A DNA stretch of 64,000 nucleotides from Bacteroidales bacterium (GCA_024400505.1 JAKSMP010000006.1:1-64000), one strand, 5' to 3'; shown: positions 31,553 to 40,352, counted from the stretch's first letter. Numbers and translations: made by a program. The notes: generated by a model from the sequence alone, not told the origin.

Positions 31553-31621
31553 CCAACCACTAATAATTGGATAATTTCAGTTTCGCAAGCGAAACTTAGG
31601 AACTGAAATAGGAGAAAGGTT
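31553..31621 (-). repeat. two-hairpin dispersed element, copy C (inverted)
   Basis: On the minus strand GTTTCGCTTGCGAAAC (31595-31580) is followed by the same 27-base tail as copy B. Upstream on that strand the match to copy B continues weakly to about 31621 and then meets the long palindrome at 31602-31646. Confidence 0.8.
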
Positions 31622-31646
31622 CACTGAACCTTTCTCCTATTTCAGT
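31602..31646. repeat. 45-base near-perfect palindrome
   Basis: A 22-base arm (31602-31623) is the exact complement of 31625-31646, with a single C (31624) at the centre. It lies about 100 bases after the stop of the 186-residue protein gene. No T-run follows directly, so it may be an RNA-stabilising or processing structure, or part of a mobile element, rather than a terminator. Confidence 0.85.
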
Positions 31647-31661
31647 CCTTTCGGAAAAAGA

Positions 31662-31693
31662 AAAAGGTGGAAAATTGTCATTTTCCACCTTTT
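31662..31693. terminator. terminator-like hairpin
   Basis: A perfect 13-bp stem (31662-31674 with 31681-31693) with a 6-base loop; both arms carry A or T runs, so it could work in either direction. Confidence 0.7.
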
Positions 31694-31749
31694 GACGTGC
31701 GATAGCGGATGCTTGTCTGTTTTTCAACCACTTGCACGGAAATGTCATT

Positions 31750-31767
31750 TGTCATTTGTCATTTTGC
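31750..31767 (-). repeat. 18-bp inverted repeat, right copy
   Basis: TGTCATTTGTCATTTTGC is the exact complement of 27958-27975, 3.8 kb away. Confidence 0.7.
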
Positions 31768-31781
31768 TATGCAACAATGTT

Positions 31782-31828
31782 AGTCCCCACTTGCACGCAA
31801 GGGGTGCAAAGTGGGGACTTTTTTTTAT
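31782..31828 (+). terminator. strong hairpin terminator
   Basis: AGTCCCCAC (31782-31790) and TTGCAC pair with GTGCAA and GTGGGGACT (31811-31819), about 15 bp with one bulge, followed by a T-run. It could end transcription from the 186-residue gene, and is close to the convergent aldo-keto reductase gene end at 31876. Confidence 0.75.
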
Positions 31829-31875
31829 TGTTGACTGTTTTACGCCCCCATTATCAAAGGGGGGGGTGAGTGAGT

Positions 31876-33300
31876 CTAGCGGATTTTCATTTTGTTGGCC
31901 ACGCCCTCTATCTTGGCCATCTGGCCGGGGATGTTGATCTGCTGAGGGCAGTCGGAGAGGCACTTGCCACAACCGATGCAATGGTCGGCCTGGCGGGCAG
32001 GCTCTACTGCCAGATCATAGCTGGAGAGGTAGGTGCGGCGGGCTTTGAGGTAGGCTCGGCGTTCCTTGGAGGTGATGTCTTCTAGCTGATCGGTCATCAC
32101 TTGGCCAGCATTGACCATCTTGTTGTAGTGGGCAAAGATGCCAGGAATGTCCAAACCATAGGGACAGGGCATGCAGTATTGGCAACCGGTGCAGGGCACA
32201 AGTTCGATGCCAGCATAGCGAGAGGCAACGTCTTTGAGCATGGCCAGTTCGTCGTCGTTGAGGGGCTGGAGGGGCGAGAGGGTGCGGATGTTGTCCTGCA
32301 GATGCTCCATATAGGTCATGCCGCTGAGCACGGTGAGGATGCGGGGCATTTGAGCGGCAAAGCGGAAAGCCCAAGAGGCAAGGCTCTTGTTGGGCTCGCG
32401 ACGCTTGAGCTCATCGGCTGCAAACTGGGGCAGGTTGGCCAGCTGACCGCCCAGCAGGGGCTCCATGACGAAGATGGGGATGTCGCGCTTGGCCAGTTCG
32501 CCATAGAGGTATTCGGAGTTGGCATCGCCGTTGCCGTCTTCGGCCAAGGAGCCGGCGTGCTGCCAGTTGATGTAGTTGTGCTGGATGAGCACGTGGTCCC
32601 AATGGACACGCTCGTGGAGGGAGAGGGCATAGTCGAACACTTTGACATCGCCATGATAGGAGAAACCGAGGTTGCGGATGCGTCCCAGCTGACGCTGCTG
32701 CATGAGCCACTCTAGCATGCCGTTTTCTTCGAAACGGACTTTGAAGGCTGTCATGGGGTCCATGGTTTCGCCATCGAGTCCTTTGCAGGGAAGGCCCACG
32801 CAATGAAGCATGTAGAAATCGACATGGTCGGTTTGCAGACGTTCCAACGACTCTTCGAACATGGCTTTGCTGCCCTCGAAGTTGAGGGTGTCGGGGCTCA
32901 TGTTGGAGAGTTTGGTGCTGATGAAATACTCGTCACGATTGTGCCGTTTGAGGGCTGTGCCGATGGCTTTCTCGGAGCGGGCCTTGCAATAGCGTGGAGC
33001 GGTGTCGAAGAGGTTGACTCCATGAGCCAAAGCATAGTCGGTGAGTGCGTTGACTTGTTCTTGGTCGATGTCGCTATCGCGGTTGCCTTCTTCAACTGTG
33101 GGCAGGCGCATCTGGCCGTAGCCAAGTACTGATACTTGCTCGCCATGGGTGCCTGTGCGGTAGGTCATTTGGTCGGTGGGCACCTCACCAAGGGCAAAGC
33201 CTTCGGCCTGGGTTTGGTTGGGTGAATCGCAGCCTGCGGCTATGGCAGCAGTTGCCACAGCACCGGCACCCAGACTCTTCAAAAAATCGCGTCTATTCAT
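31876..33300 (-). CDS. Tat-exported aldo/keto reductase with 4Fe-4S ferredoxin domain
   Basis: A 474-residue protein. MNRRDFLKSLGAGAVATAA is a clear twin-arginine signal, cut near a possible lipobox (IAAGC). The aldo/keto reductase barrel covers about 45-340 (VNLFDTAPRYCKARSEKAIG holds the catalytic Asp and Tyr, FISTKLSNMS the Lys). The C-terminal part has CTGCQYCMPCPYG and CIGCGKCLSDCPQQ, a two-cluster ferredoxin module as in the predicted Fe-S aldo/keto reductase family. Depends on the TatAC system encoded at 26-27 kb. Substrate unknown. Confidence 0.9.
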   Translation of the reverse strand: MNRRDFLKSLGAGAVATAAIAAGCDSPNQTQAEGFALGEVPTDQMTYRTGTHGEQVSVLGYGQMRLPTVEEGNRDSDIDQEQVNALTDYALAHGVNLFDTAPRYCKARSEKAIGTALKRHNRDEYFISTKLSNMSPDTLNFEGSKAMFEESLERLQTDHVDFYMLHCVGLPCKGLDGETMDPMTAFKVRFEENGMLEWLMQQRQLGRIRNLGFSYHGDVKVFDYALSLHERVHWDHVLIQHNYINWQHAGSLAEDGNGDANSEYLYGELAKRDIPIFVMEPLLGGQLANLPQFAADELKRREPNKSLASWAFRFAAQMPRILTVLSGMTYMEHLQDNIRTLSPLQPLNDDELAMLKDVASRYAGIELVPCTGCQYCMPCPYGLDIPGIFAHYNKMVNAGQVMTDQLEDITSKERRAYLKARRTYLSSYDLAVEPARQADHCIGCGKCLSDCPQQINIPGQMAKIEGVANKMKIR

Positions 33301-33310
33301 ATTAGGTGTA

Positions 33311-34543
33311 TTATTTTATCGTAATAAGTGTAACTTCGTGATCGGGGCGGTAATCGAGGGTGAACCCTTGTATTTGGTCAAAGGCCTCGTTTATCGACTT
33401 TAATTGGGTCTCTAACGGATTGGGACGACGGATGACACGGAGCTGCACGCCTCCCGTATCGTCAGGATTTTCTATAAATATATCAGCGCTGTTGCTTCGG
33501 GCTCGCAGGTAGGCTTGCAGATTGAGGGCGGGGTGGAGCAATTCTTCGGTGCCATCATCCATGACCACATATATTTTCTGCAGCATGACCCTAGCGGTGT
33601 CGAAATGGAGGGGCAGATCGCGGTATTGCTCGACGTCCCGGCAATAGGAGGCGAAAAGGGCATCCCAGTCAAAGGGCTGTTGCAGGTGGCGTTGGACACG
33701 ATATACGACACGCTCCTCTAGTGAATTGCCTAGCGAGATATCGTTGAAATAGACTTGGGATTGGGTGCAGGCCTGAGAAGCCAGGGCACAGCCTATGGCA
33801 GCGGGTTCGCCAACCAGATAGAACTCATCGATGGTGGAATCTATTTCGCTTGGGGTAGCAGCGTTTTGAAAAAGAAGGGCATTGTTGGCAAAGGCGTTGA
33901 CCCCGCTCAACTCGGTGGAGTAATGCTGAGTGGCGGTGGTGACGGGGCTGGGCAAGAACAGCAGCGGAACGAGTAGGGCCATGCTATTGTTGAGCACGTG
34001 CAGCAACACCGAGCACCAGAAACTGACGTTGAGCACCAGCCAGCACATGACCAAGGCCATGCCAAAAATATCGGCCAAGCCCAAGACCATGCCCAATGAG
34101 AAACCGCCAAAGCCAGAGATATGGCACAGCGCAAAGCAAAGGGCGCTGAGGATGGAGAGAAGCCAATTGCGGCGCACTTCGTCGGATACCAGGCGCATGA
34201 CCAGCACCATGCCCACCACAAAAAGGATGCCCCAGAACTTGAGTTCGCCAAAGGCGAACAAAGCCATCAGCACCAGGCTGAGGATGACCCAATGACGCTT
34301 GCCCACGCCCCAAAGCCGGAAGGAGCACTCCTCGATAAAAGGCACAAGGATGCAGAACAGGAATATGGCAGCAAACTGGGACCGGAGGAAGAGGGATTTG
34401 CCCATGTCCATGAGGGACTCTTGGCTGGACACCTGGACATGCAGCAGTTCGAGAAGATACGACCCACCAAAAGCGATCAACCAAATGCCAAGGCCGATCC
34501 ACAGCATGGGGAGATATTGTTTGTTGTATTTCTTTAATCGCAT
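33311..34543 (-). CDS. CPBP family intramembrane metalloprotease
   Basis: A 410-residue protein; start at MRLKKYNKQYLP removes an unlikely Arg/Trp-rich upstream stretch. Six or so spans in the first 200 residues carry the CPBP (Abi/CaaX protease) motifs: EECSFR (Glu71, Glu72, Arg76), ALCHISGF (His141) and LLHVLNN (His182, Asn186). The soluble C-terminal half (200-410) has no recognised domain. It starts 20 bases after the TPM-protein gene ends and precedes the aldo-keto reductase gene by 10. Confidence 0.8.
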   Translation of the reverse strand: MRLKKYNKQYLPMLWIGLGIWLIAFGGSYLLELLHVQVSSQESLMDMGKSLFLRSQFAAIFLFCILVPFIEECSFRLWGVGKRHWVILSLVLMALFAFGELKFWGILFVVGMVLVMRLVSDEVRRNWLLSILSALCFALCHISGFGGFSLGMVLGLADIFGMALVMCWLVLNVSFWCSVLLHVLNNSMALLVPLLFLPSPVTTATQHYSTELSGVNAFANNALLFQNAATPSEIDSTIDEFYLVGEPAAIGCALASQACTQSQVYFNDISLGNSLEERVVYRVQRHLQQPFDWDALFASYCRDVEQYRDLPLHFDTARVMLQKIYVVMDDGTEELLHPALNLQAYLRARSNSADIFIENPDDTGGVQLRVIRRPNPLETQLKSINEAFDQIQGFTLDYRPDHEVTLITIK

Positions 34544-34563
34544 AATATAATATTCATTAATTA

Positions 34564-36093
34564 TTACCAACGGCCCGAAGCGCCGCCGCCGCCAGAGTGG
34601 CCGCCGCCAAAGCTGCCACCCGACGAGAAACCGCCGCCAGAGTGGCCGCCACCAAAGGATGAGGAACTGGAGGAGGTTTCGATGCGGGGAATGACCACCG
34701 AGACGGTGGCTGTGTGGCCGCAGTTTTGGCAGCAATAATCATTCTCTTTGCGGCCAGTGGTGGTGGTGGTGGCCTGGCGAATGATGCGCGAAGCGGTCAC
34801 TTTGTTGGTGCGAGCACCGCAAGCATCGCACACAGAATAGTGGTCGTGGTACTTGCCGCGGTTGGAGATGATGAACTCATGGCCGCCTGTGCAATGATAA
34901 CGCTTATAGATGATTGATTCTAGTTCGATCTCTCTTTGCTGACGCGGGGAGAAGTTTTGGTCGTCGGACAGCTTCATCTCGGCTCCGCACACGGGACAAT
35001 GATACTGGTGGCCAACTTTTTTGATTAATTCTTTGGAGCGTTTGTAGAAATACCAACCAATCCAGGGGGCAAGCAGCATGGTGATGATGGAACCGGCGCT
35101 GCGAATGGTGGATTTGTAGCTCTCGGAGGGCATGACGGCTGTGGCAACCATTGAATCGGCTTTTTTCTTGGCCATGAAATTCTGCCAAAGGCACAAGACG
35201 GTGGTGAAACCAGCAATGGCAAGTATGGGCGAACCTTCTGACGGACTATCAGCAGTAAGCGCCGCAACCAAAAATACCATCAGGCAGATGAAAATCAAAC
35301 CCAAGTTGCGAATCAGATCGTGCTTGGTCCAATCGTGGTTGTTGAATTTGGATATGAGCTCGTCTTTGGACACTTGATATACTCCGTTTGTGGGGTGGAG
35401 GTAGGCTTGTTTTTTCTTCTTGCGGCGTTTGAAGCCTTGACCAATGGTTTTGAAGAATGTTTTGACTGCGCACCATATCATGCCCAGCAAGGTGAAGGCC
35501 AAGAGCCCCCCATTGCCGGCATCGGCATCATCGACACTATTGGTTGAGGGGGATTGGATGCCCTCGTAGGAGGCCACCTCTGTGGGCACGAGGCCGCTGG
35601 TGTCGGCTCCCAAATGTAGCAGCATGGCGTTTACGGCTTCATTGATGCCCAGGCTCATCTCTCCTTGGCGGAAGCGGGGAATCATGATGTCTTTGATAAT
35701 GCGGCCACAAACGGCATCGGGCAGCAACCCTTCGGCGCCATAACCTGTTTCAATCTCGATGGCATGGATGTTATCCACTATCAGCATCAGCACACCATTG
35801 TCGAGACCTTTGTCGCCAATGCCCCAATGATTTAGCAGTCGGGTGGCATAGTCTTTGGAGTCGTCGGTGCCGATATCGGAGAGTGCCACAACAAAGATAT
35901 CCAGCGAGTCGCGCACACGGTCGCAGGCTGCGTTGATCATGGCTTCGTGGGCGTCGCTGATCAGATTGTCGGGGTCGCTCACATGGATGGCATTGCTCTG
36001 CAGGCGTGTGTTGGGGACGCTGGACACAGACCACTGCGCCATCAAGGTGGATGACAGCAACAAAAAGAGGAGGATGGGCAGACGGTGCTTCAT
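34564..36093 (-). CDS. TPM-domain (YgcG-like) membrane protein with zinc ribbons
   Basis: A 509-residue protein. Signal peptide ends near LMAQW. Residues about 30-175 form the TPM fold (DSLDIFVVALSDIGTDDSKDYATRLLNHWGIG, then GLLPDAVCGRIIKDIMIPRF). Membrane segments follow at about 195-215 and 270-345. The cytoplasmic part carries zinc-ribbon pairs CPVCG, CDACG and CCQNCG (about 366-475). The end is a Ser/Gly/His low-complexity tail (SSSSSSFGGGHSGGG...), typical of this family. Thought to have phosphatase-like or membrane quality roles. Confidence 0.85.
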   Translation of the reverse strand: MKHRLPILLFLLLSSTLMAQWSVSSVPNTRLQSNAIHVSDPDNLISDAHEAMINAACDRVRDSLDIFVVALSDIGTDDSKDYATRLLNHWGIGDKGLDNGVLMLIVDNIHAIEIETGYGAEGLLPDAVCGRIIKDIMIPRFRQGEMSLGINEAVNAMLLHLGADTSGLVPTEVASYEGIQSPSTNSVDDADAGNGGLLAFTLLGMIWCAVKTFFKTIGQGFKRRKKKKQAYLHPTNGVYQVSKDELISKFNNHDWTKHDLIRNLGLIFICLMVFLVAALTADSPSEGSPILAIAGFTTVLCLWQNFMAKKKADSMVATAVMPSESYKSTIRSAGSIITMLLAPWIGWYFYKRSKELIKKVGHQYHCPVCGAEMKLSDDQNFSPRQQREIELESIIYKRYHCTGGHEFIISNRGKYHDHYSVCDACGARTNKVTASRIIRQATTTTTGRKENDYCCQNCGHTATVSVVIPRIETSSSSSSFGGGHSGGGFSSGGSFGGGHSGGGGASGRW

Positions 36094-36109
36094 AGGAAGG
36101 AACTTTGTA

Positions 36110-37072
36110 TTATCGCTGTTCGGCTTGTTCTTTGGCATGACGGCGGGTGCTATGCTTGGTCCAGAGGCCATAAACCTCGGACACGTTGCCAGCTGTCATG
36201 AATGCATGTATCTCATTATCTTTCATGAACGCCATCAGCTTGCTGAATTCATCTTTGGTGAGCAGGGCTTCCAGCTCGATAGATTTCTCGTTGGTATAGC
36301 CGCCGATGACCTCGTAGAGTGTGCAGCCACGCTGGAGGTCGGAGATGATGAATTGGCGGATACGCTCGTAGTCTTTGGACACGATGCACACACGTTTGCG
36401 ATTGTTGAGCGAAGCGGTGAAGTAATCGACCACAAGGCCGTTGATCCATGTGCCAATGAGGCCAATGACCACCATGCGGAAATCGTTGATGAAAAAAGCT
36501 GTGCAGCAAATGATGGCACCAGCAATAGATACCGAAGCACCGATATCGAAATGGAGGTATTTATTGACTATCTTGGCCAAAATATCCAAACCGCCGGTGG
36601 AGGCATTGATGCTGAACATGAGTGCTTGGCTAGCACTGAGCAGCAGCACAAAGCAGCAGAGGTCGAGCCATGGGTCGCCCATGACTGAGGGGGAGCCCGT
36701 GGTGGGGTTCATGTTGGCGATTGCCTCCCAGGGGAGGATCGCTTTCCACACATCGGTGAGCGGGCCGAGGATCATGGCTGTGTAAACCGTCTTGGCACCA
36801 AACTCTTTGCCAATGAGCACCCATGCCAGGATGAGCAAGATGGCATTGATGACCATGATGACGGTGCTGAGCCCAACATTGATGCCAGCGATCTCGAACA
36901 GGCTGGTGATGACGATGGAAAGGCCAGAGATGGAGCCAATAATGAGTTTGCTGGGCAGCAGGAAGTAATAGACCGCAGCGGCAGCCACAAACATGCCGAG
37001 TGTCATGATGACAAGTTCTTTCCAGAACTTGGTCGTTTTCACCACAGAGAGTGTATCTAGTATTTTGTTCAT
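36110..37072 (-). CDS. YitT family membrane protein (DUF161 + DUF2179)
   Basis: A 320-residue protein. Five spans in residues 15-205 with KLIIGSISGLSIVI, SASTGGLDILAKIVNKY-type motifs of the YitT family, then the cytoplasmic DUF2179 domain (about 235-300, RGCTLYEVIGGYTNEKSIELEALL). Function of the family is not settled. It lies 16 bases upstream of the TPM gene and 36 bases after the NapH-like gene. Confidence 0.9.
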   Translation of the reverse strand: MNKILDTLSVVKTTKFWKELVIMTLGMFVAAAAVYYFLLPSKLIIGSISGLSIVITSLFEIAGINVGLSTVIMVINAILLILAWVLIGKEFGAKTVYTAMILGPLTDVWKAILPWEAIANMNPTTGSPSVMGDPWLDLCCFVLLLSASQALMFSINASTGGLDILAKIVNKYLHFDIGASVSIAGAIICCTAFFINDFRMVVIGLIGTWINGLVVDYFTASLNNRKRVCIVSKDYERIRQFIISDLQRGCTLYEVIGGYTNEKSIELEALLTKDEFSKLMAFMKDNEIHAFMTAGNVSEVYGLWTKHSTRRHAKEQAEQR

Positions 37073-37108
37073 TGGGGGAAGAATATATTGGTATTGATTG
37101 AATAAGGG

Positions 37109-38575
37109 TTATACTGAAAGATGGACTTCACGGCCTTCGACATAGATGGCAGAGAAGGGACGAACGGGGCAGAAATGCTCGCAAGCACCGCAGCCGATAC
37201 ATTGCTGCTCGTTGACAGCCACCACGTTGTGGCCGGTGCTGGCATCTTCGACAATGGTGATGGCACCAGCAGGACAATGGCGAGAGCAGGAGGTGCAGCT
37301 AACGCCTTGGGAGAGGAGGCAATTGTGCGACACTGTGACGGCGTGACCTACAGAGATGGCGCTCTTTTGCGCAGCGTCAATCTTTTTGATGGCACCGGCG
37401 GGGCAGACCTCGCTGCAGCGGGTGCAATCGGGGCGGCAGAAGCCTTTGTCGAAGACCATCTCGGGCTGCATCATGGTGCTGAGTTTAGAGGAAGGACGAA
37501 GTACTTTCTCGGGGCATTCGGCCACACACAACTGACAAGCGGTGCAATGGTTAGAGAAATGTTTCAAGCCTTGAGAACCAAAAGGTTTGACGGGCACTTG
37601 GCGTTCGGGGAGTTGCTTGCCTTCGAGGACAGCCAATCCGCCATCGACCTTGGTTTCTTGAGCCTTAACAGCCATGGCAGCACCCACAGCGGCGGTGGTG
37701 ACCATGAATTTACGACGATCGGTATTCACAGCTTCGCCTTCAACCTTGGATGATTTGCCACATTTGGAGCCCAAAGTAATGGCCTTGACGCTGCAATTCT
37801 CCAGGCAGTCCATGCAAGCCACACAACGGCTATAGTCAATCTGGTGAGTCTCGGGGTTGATGCACTGCGACTTGCACTGCTTGGCGCACTTTCCGCAACC
37901 GATGCACTTGCTATCGTTGATATGGGGTTTCAGCCAGGAGAACTTGGCGAAAAAGCCCAGCACAGTGCCCACGGGGCAAATGGTGTTGCACCACAAACGA
38001 CCCCAACGGAAAGAAAGCACCCCTATCACCACAAAGGTGATGGCTGCCACGGCCAAAACCACACCACTCTTGACCCACACATCCACGGGATAGAAAAGAT
38101 AGCTGTCGGCACGCTGAGCGAAAAAGGCACAGAGATTGTTGAGCCACATATATACGGGCTGGAACAGGTTGGTGGCAATACGACCATAGGCGCTATAGGG
38201 AGCCACCAAGATAGCAACGCCATTCAGGCCAAAGACCATGAGCAGCACAAACACTACAAGGGCTGCAATGCGCAGCACGGTGTGCCCTTTGGTATAATGG
38301 AAACGATTTTTCTTGGCTTTGCCGCCCATCCACGAGAAGATGTCTTGCATCACGCCCATGGGGCAGATGACAGAACAATAAACACGGCCAACAAGCAACG
38401 TGAGGGCAAGCAACGCCACTACCACGCCCACATTGATAGCCAAAACGGCAGGCAGAAGTTGCACCTTGGCCATCCAGCCAAGATAGGTGTGAAGCACACC
38501 TGTGAAATCCAAAAGCAACAAGGTGATGGCAGCAAAGAATAAAGCAGCCAACGCGATACGAATCTTACGAAGCAT
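37109..38575 (-). CDS. NapH-NapG-like membrane polyferredoxin fusion
   Basis: A 488-residue protein. Residues 1-215 are a NapH-type membrane domain with four or more spans and the two paired motifs CSVICP (67-72) and CNTICP (196-201). Cluster-binding sets follow at 224-234 and 251-261. Then an internal twin-arginine-like stretch (DRRKFMVTTAAVGAA, 286-300) precedes a second half with four further cysteine groups (344-354, 380-391, 427-434, 459-469), like NapG. This looks like NapH and NapG joined in one chain. Likely passes electrons from quinol to an external acceptor; no nitrate reductase lies nearby. Confidence 0.85.
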   Translation of the reverse strand: MLRKIRIALAALFFAAITLLLLDFTGVLHTYLGWMAKVQLLPAVLAINVGVVVALLALTLLVGRVYCSVICPMGVMQDIFSWMGGKAKKNRFHYTKGHTVLRIAALVVFVLLMVFGLNGVAILVAPYSAYGRIATNLFQPVYMWLNNLCAFFAQRADSYLFYPVDVWVKSGVVLAVAAITFVVIGVLSFRWGRLWCNTICPVGTVLGFFAKFSWLKPHINDSKCIGCGKCAKQCKSQCINPETHQIDYSRCVACMDCLENCSVKAITLGSKCGKSSKVEGEAVNTDRRKFMVTTAAVGAAMAVKAQETKVDGGLAVLEGKQLPERQVPVKPFGSQGLKHFSNHCTACQLCVAECPEKVLRPSSKLSTMMQPEMVFDKGFCRPDCTRCSEVCPAGAIKKIDAAQKSAISVGHAVTVSHNCLLSQGVSCTSCSRHCPAGAITIVEDASTGHNVVAVNEQQCIGCGACEHFCPVRPFSAIYVEGREVHLSV

Positions 38576-38603
38576 ATTTCTAAATGATTATTATTTTGTT
38601 CAA

Positions 38604-38924
38604 CTATTCAGTTTCAGCATTGTCGGTTTTGTCGCCACTGATGCCGGCTTTGGATTCGGCCTCGGCAGCACGAGCCTCAGCCTTGGCAACAGCTTTGGCC
38701 GACTGATTCTCTTTCCACATGCTCCAGAACTGCACACAATGGAGGATGGCAGTGGCAGCACCCAAGAGAATCAATATCATGTTGTGGCCTTCCATCTTAA
38801 CGCCATACAGCGCCAAGAACACGCAACCCACCAAATTGACCAAACGAATCTTCTTCTCGCCGCGCAATGCAAAGGATGCAAAGAGGATAAATGCAGCGAT
38901 AACACCAAGTAAAGTAGCACTCAT
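38604..38924 (-). CDS. small YgjV-like membrane protein
   Basis: A 106-residue protein; start MSATLLGVIAAFILFAS lies 28 bases after a promoter. Three membrane spans (about 3-20, 30-45, 52-68), with FALRGEKKIRLVNLVGCVFLALYGV resembling YgjV-type small membrane proteins, then a charged Ala/Glu/Lys tail likely helical. First gene of the operon leading into the polyferredoxin gene. Function unknown. Confidence 0.65.
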   Translation of the reverse strand: MSATLLGVIAAFILFASFALRGEKKIRLVNLVGCVFLALYGVKMEGHNMILILLGAATAILHCVQFWSMWKENQSAKAVAKAEARAAEAESKAGISGDKTDNAETE

Positions 38925-38951
38925 ATTATTAAATATTATATTTACAAAATG

Positions 38952-38982
38952 CAAAAGTACGAAAAAAAAATGAAATAGCAAA
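38952..38982 (-). promoter_or_regulatory. promoter of the redox/membrane operon
   Basis: The complement of 38952-38959 is TACTTTTG; 19 bases further is TTTG (complement of 38979-38982). This is a close match to the Bacteroidetes consensus and drives the run from 38924 down to at least the YitT gene. Confidence 0.8.
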
Positions 38983-39040
38983 TATATCTCATTTTTGAAG
39001 CATAACATTGGGATGAACCCAACCCTTGCTTGGGATAATA

Positions 39041-39084
39041 TTTATCGTAAGTTACGACCAAGGCTGATCGTTACTTACGATAAA
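39041..39084. repeat. long inverted repeat downstream of the MFS gene
   Basis: A 17-base arm (39041-39057) pairs with 39068-39084 with one mismatch and a 10-base loop. TTATCGTAAGT is the core. No T-run on the minus strand, so it may be an mRNA 3' end structure or an operator rather than a simple terminator. Confidence 0.6.
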
Positions 39085-39122
39085 ATTTATCTTAAGCAGA
39101 GGCTCAAGCGAGACAGAAGCAG

Positions 39123-40301
39123 CTAACGAAGTTTGTTGCGGGTGAAGTGGCCTCGGACATAAAGCCAAAAGCCTAGGAAGCCTAGCAGATTGACTAGCCA
39201 CGCGCTCCAGAAAGCTGGACCAAAGCCATAATTTTCGGACAGCACACCACCCAGCAAAATGCCAAGGCCCACACCCACATCCCAAGAAACGAGGATGGAG
39301 CTGTTGGCTGTGCCACGCTGGCTGTGGGGAGCTAGGTCAACGAACATATTTTGATAGGCGGGATACATGTGGCCATTGCCCAATCCGATGGCCAAAGCAG
39401 CTGCGTAATAGCCAAATTGGTTGTGCAAGGCAGCAAAAATCAAATATCCCAGCAGCGAAACGCACACGCCTATGGCTGCATTGTAGGCTATCTTGCCTTG
39501 CCGCAATGCTTTGTTGCCCTGAAGGCGAGAGAGGATGAGGCCCACAGAAAGTAGAAGAAAGAAAGTGCCAGAGCCCCCTTCAATACCCAAAGCCTCTTTG
39601 CCATAGATGGCCACATAGGTGGAGAGCACGCCATAGGAGAATGCAAAGCAAACCATGGTGAGGGCTTCGCCAAAGCCTTTGACCAAAAAGAAACGGTCGA
39701 GAGAAACGGCCTGCTTGCCAACAGCGAGCTGTCGAGGCTGGAGATGGAGCGTGCTATTGATTATCAAACCGAGGAGAGCCACAATCATGGCCAGCCAGAA
39801 GATGATGTCGAAATTGTGGGTAGAAACGTATATCCAGATGGCAATAGAAGGACTGATGGCCGAGGCCAAATTGTTGCTGAGCCCATAAAGCCCAATGCCC
39901 TCGGTGCGACGCGAAGAAGGCAGCACGTCGATGGCCACTGTGCTATTGGATACAGTGGTGAAGCCAAAGGGCACGCCATGCATGGTGCGAACAAGGGCAA
40001 AAAGCATCAAGCTGCCAGCAGCCACATAGCCTACAAAGAAAAGGGTGAACAGCGTGAAACTGATAAGCAGCACCATTTTGCGAGGGAAACTATCGACAAT
40101 ATAGCCGCTGAACAAACGAGCCACCAAAGCCATAACAGCATAGCCAAACAGCACGAGTCCGATGGTGTCTTTGTTGGCGCCAAAGTGTTCGCTCAGATAA
40201 ATGGGCAGCAACGGAGTGAGCAACATGAATGAGAAGAAAATCATGAAGTTGGCCACCCATAGCTTGATATAATTGGCATTCCAAAGTTTTTCGTTTGACA
40301 T
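39123..40301 (-). CDS. major facilitator superfamily transporter
   Basis: A 392-residue, twelve-span protein. GLVLFGYAVMALVARLFSGYIVDSFPRKMVLL carries the loop 2-3 motif A region, and ARTMHGVPFGFTTVS-like and GLGNGHMYPAYQNMFVDLAP segments are typical of the drug or metabolite efflux subgroups. Follows the LuxR-type regulator gene by 51 bases on the same strand, so may belong to the same stress operon. Substrate unknown. Confidence 0.85.
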   Translation of the reverse strand: MSNEKLWNANYIKLWVANFMIFFSFMLLTPLLPIYLSEHFGANKDTIGLVLFGYAVMALVARLFSGYIVDSFPRKMVLLISFTLFTLFFVGYVAAGSLMLFALVRTMHGVPFGFTTVSNSTVAIDVLPSSRRTEGIGLYGLSNNLASAISPSIAIWIYVSTHNFDIIFWLAMIVALLGLIINSTLHLQPRQLAVGKQAVSLDRFFLVKGFGEALTMVCFAFSYGVLSTYVAIYGKEALGIEGGSGTFFLLLSVGLILSRLQGNKALRQGKIAYNAAIGVCVSLLGYLIFAALHNQFGYYAAALAIGLGNGHMYPAYQNMFVDLAPHSQRGTANSSILVSWDVGVGLGILLGGVLSENYGFGPAFWSAWLVNLLGFLGFWLYVRGHFTRNKLR

Positions 40302-40352
40302 GAGAAGCTGATGATATATTGTGACAAATAATCTTGTTTAGTTGAATACTTT

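Noticed and set aside
27150..31875. Insertion sequence or prophage in the repeat-rich interval
   Set aside because: No transposase, integrase or phage structural gene was found, so a mobile-element call is not supported beyond the repeats themselves.
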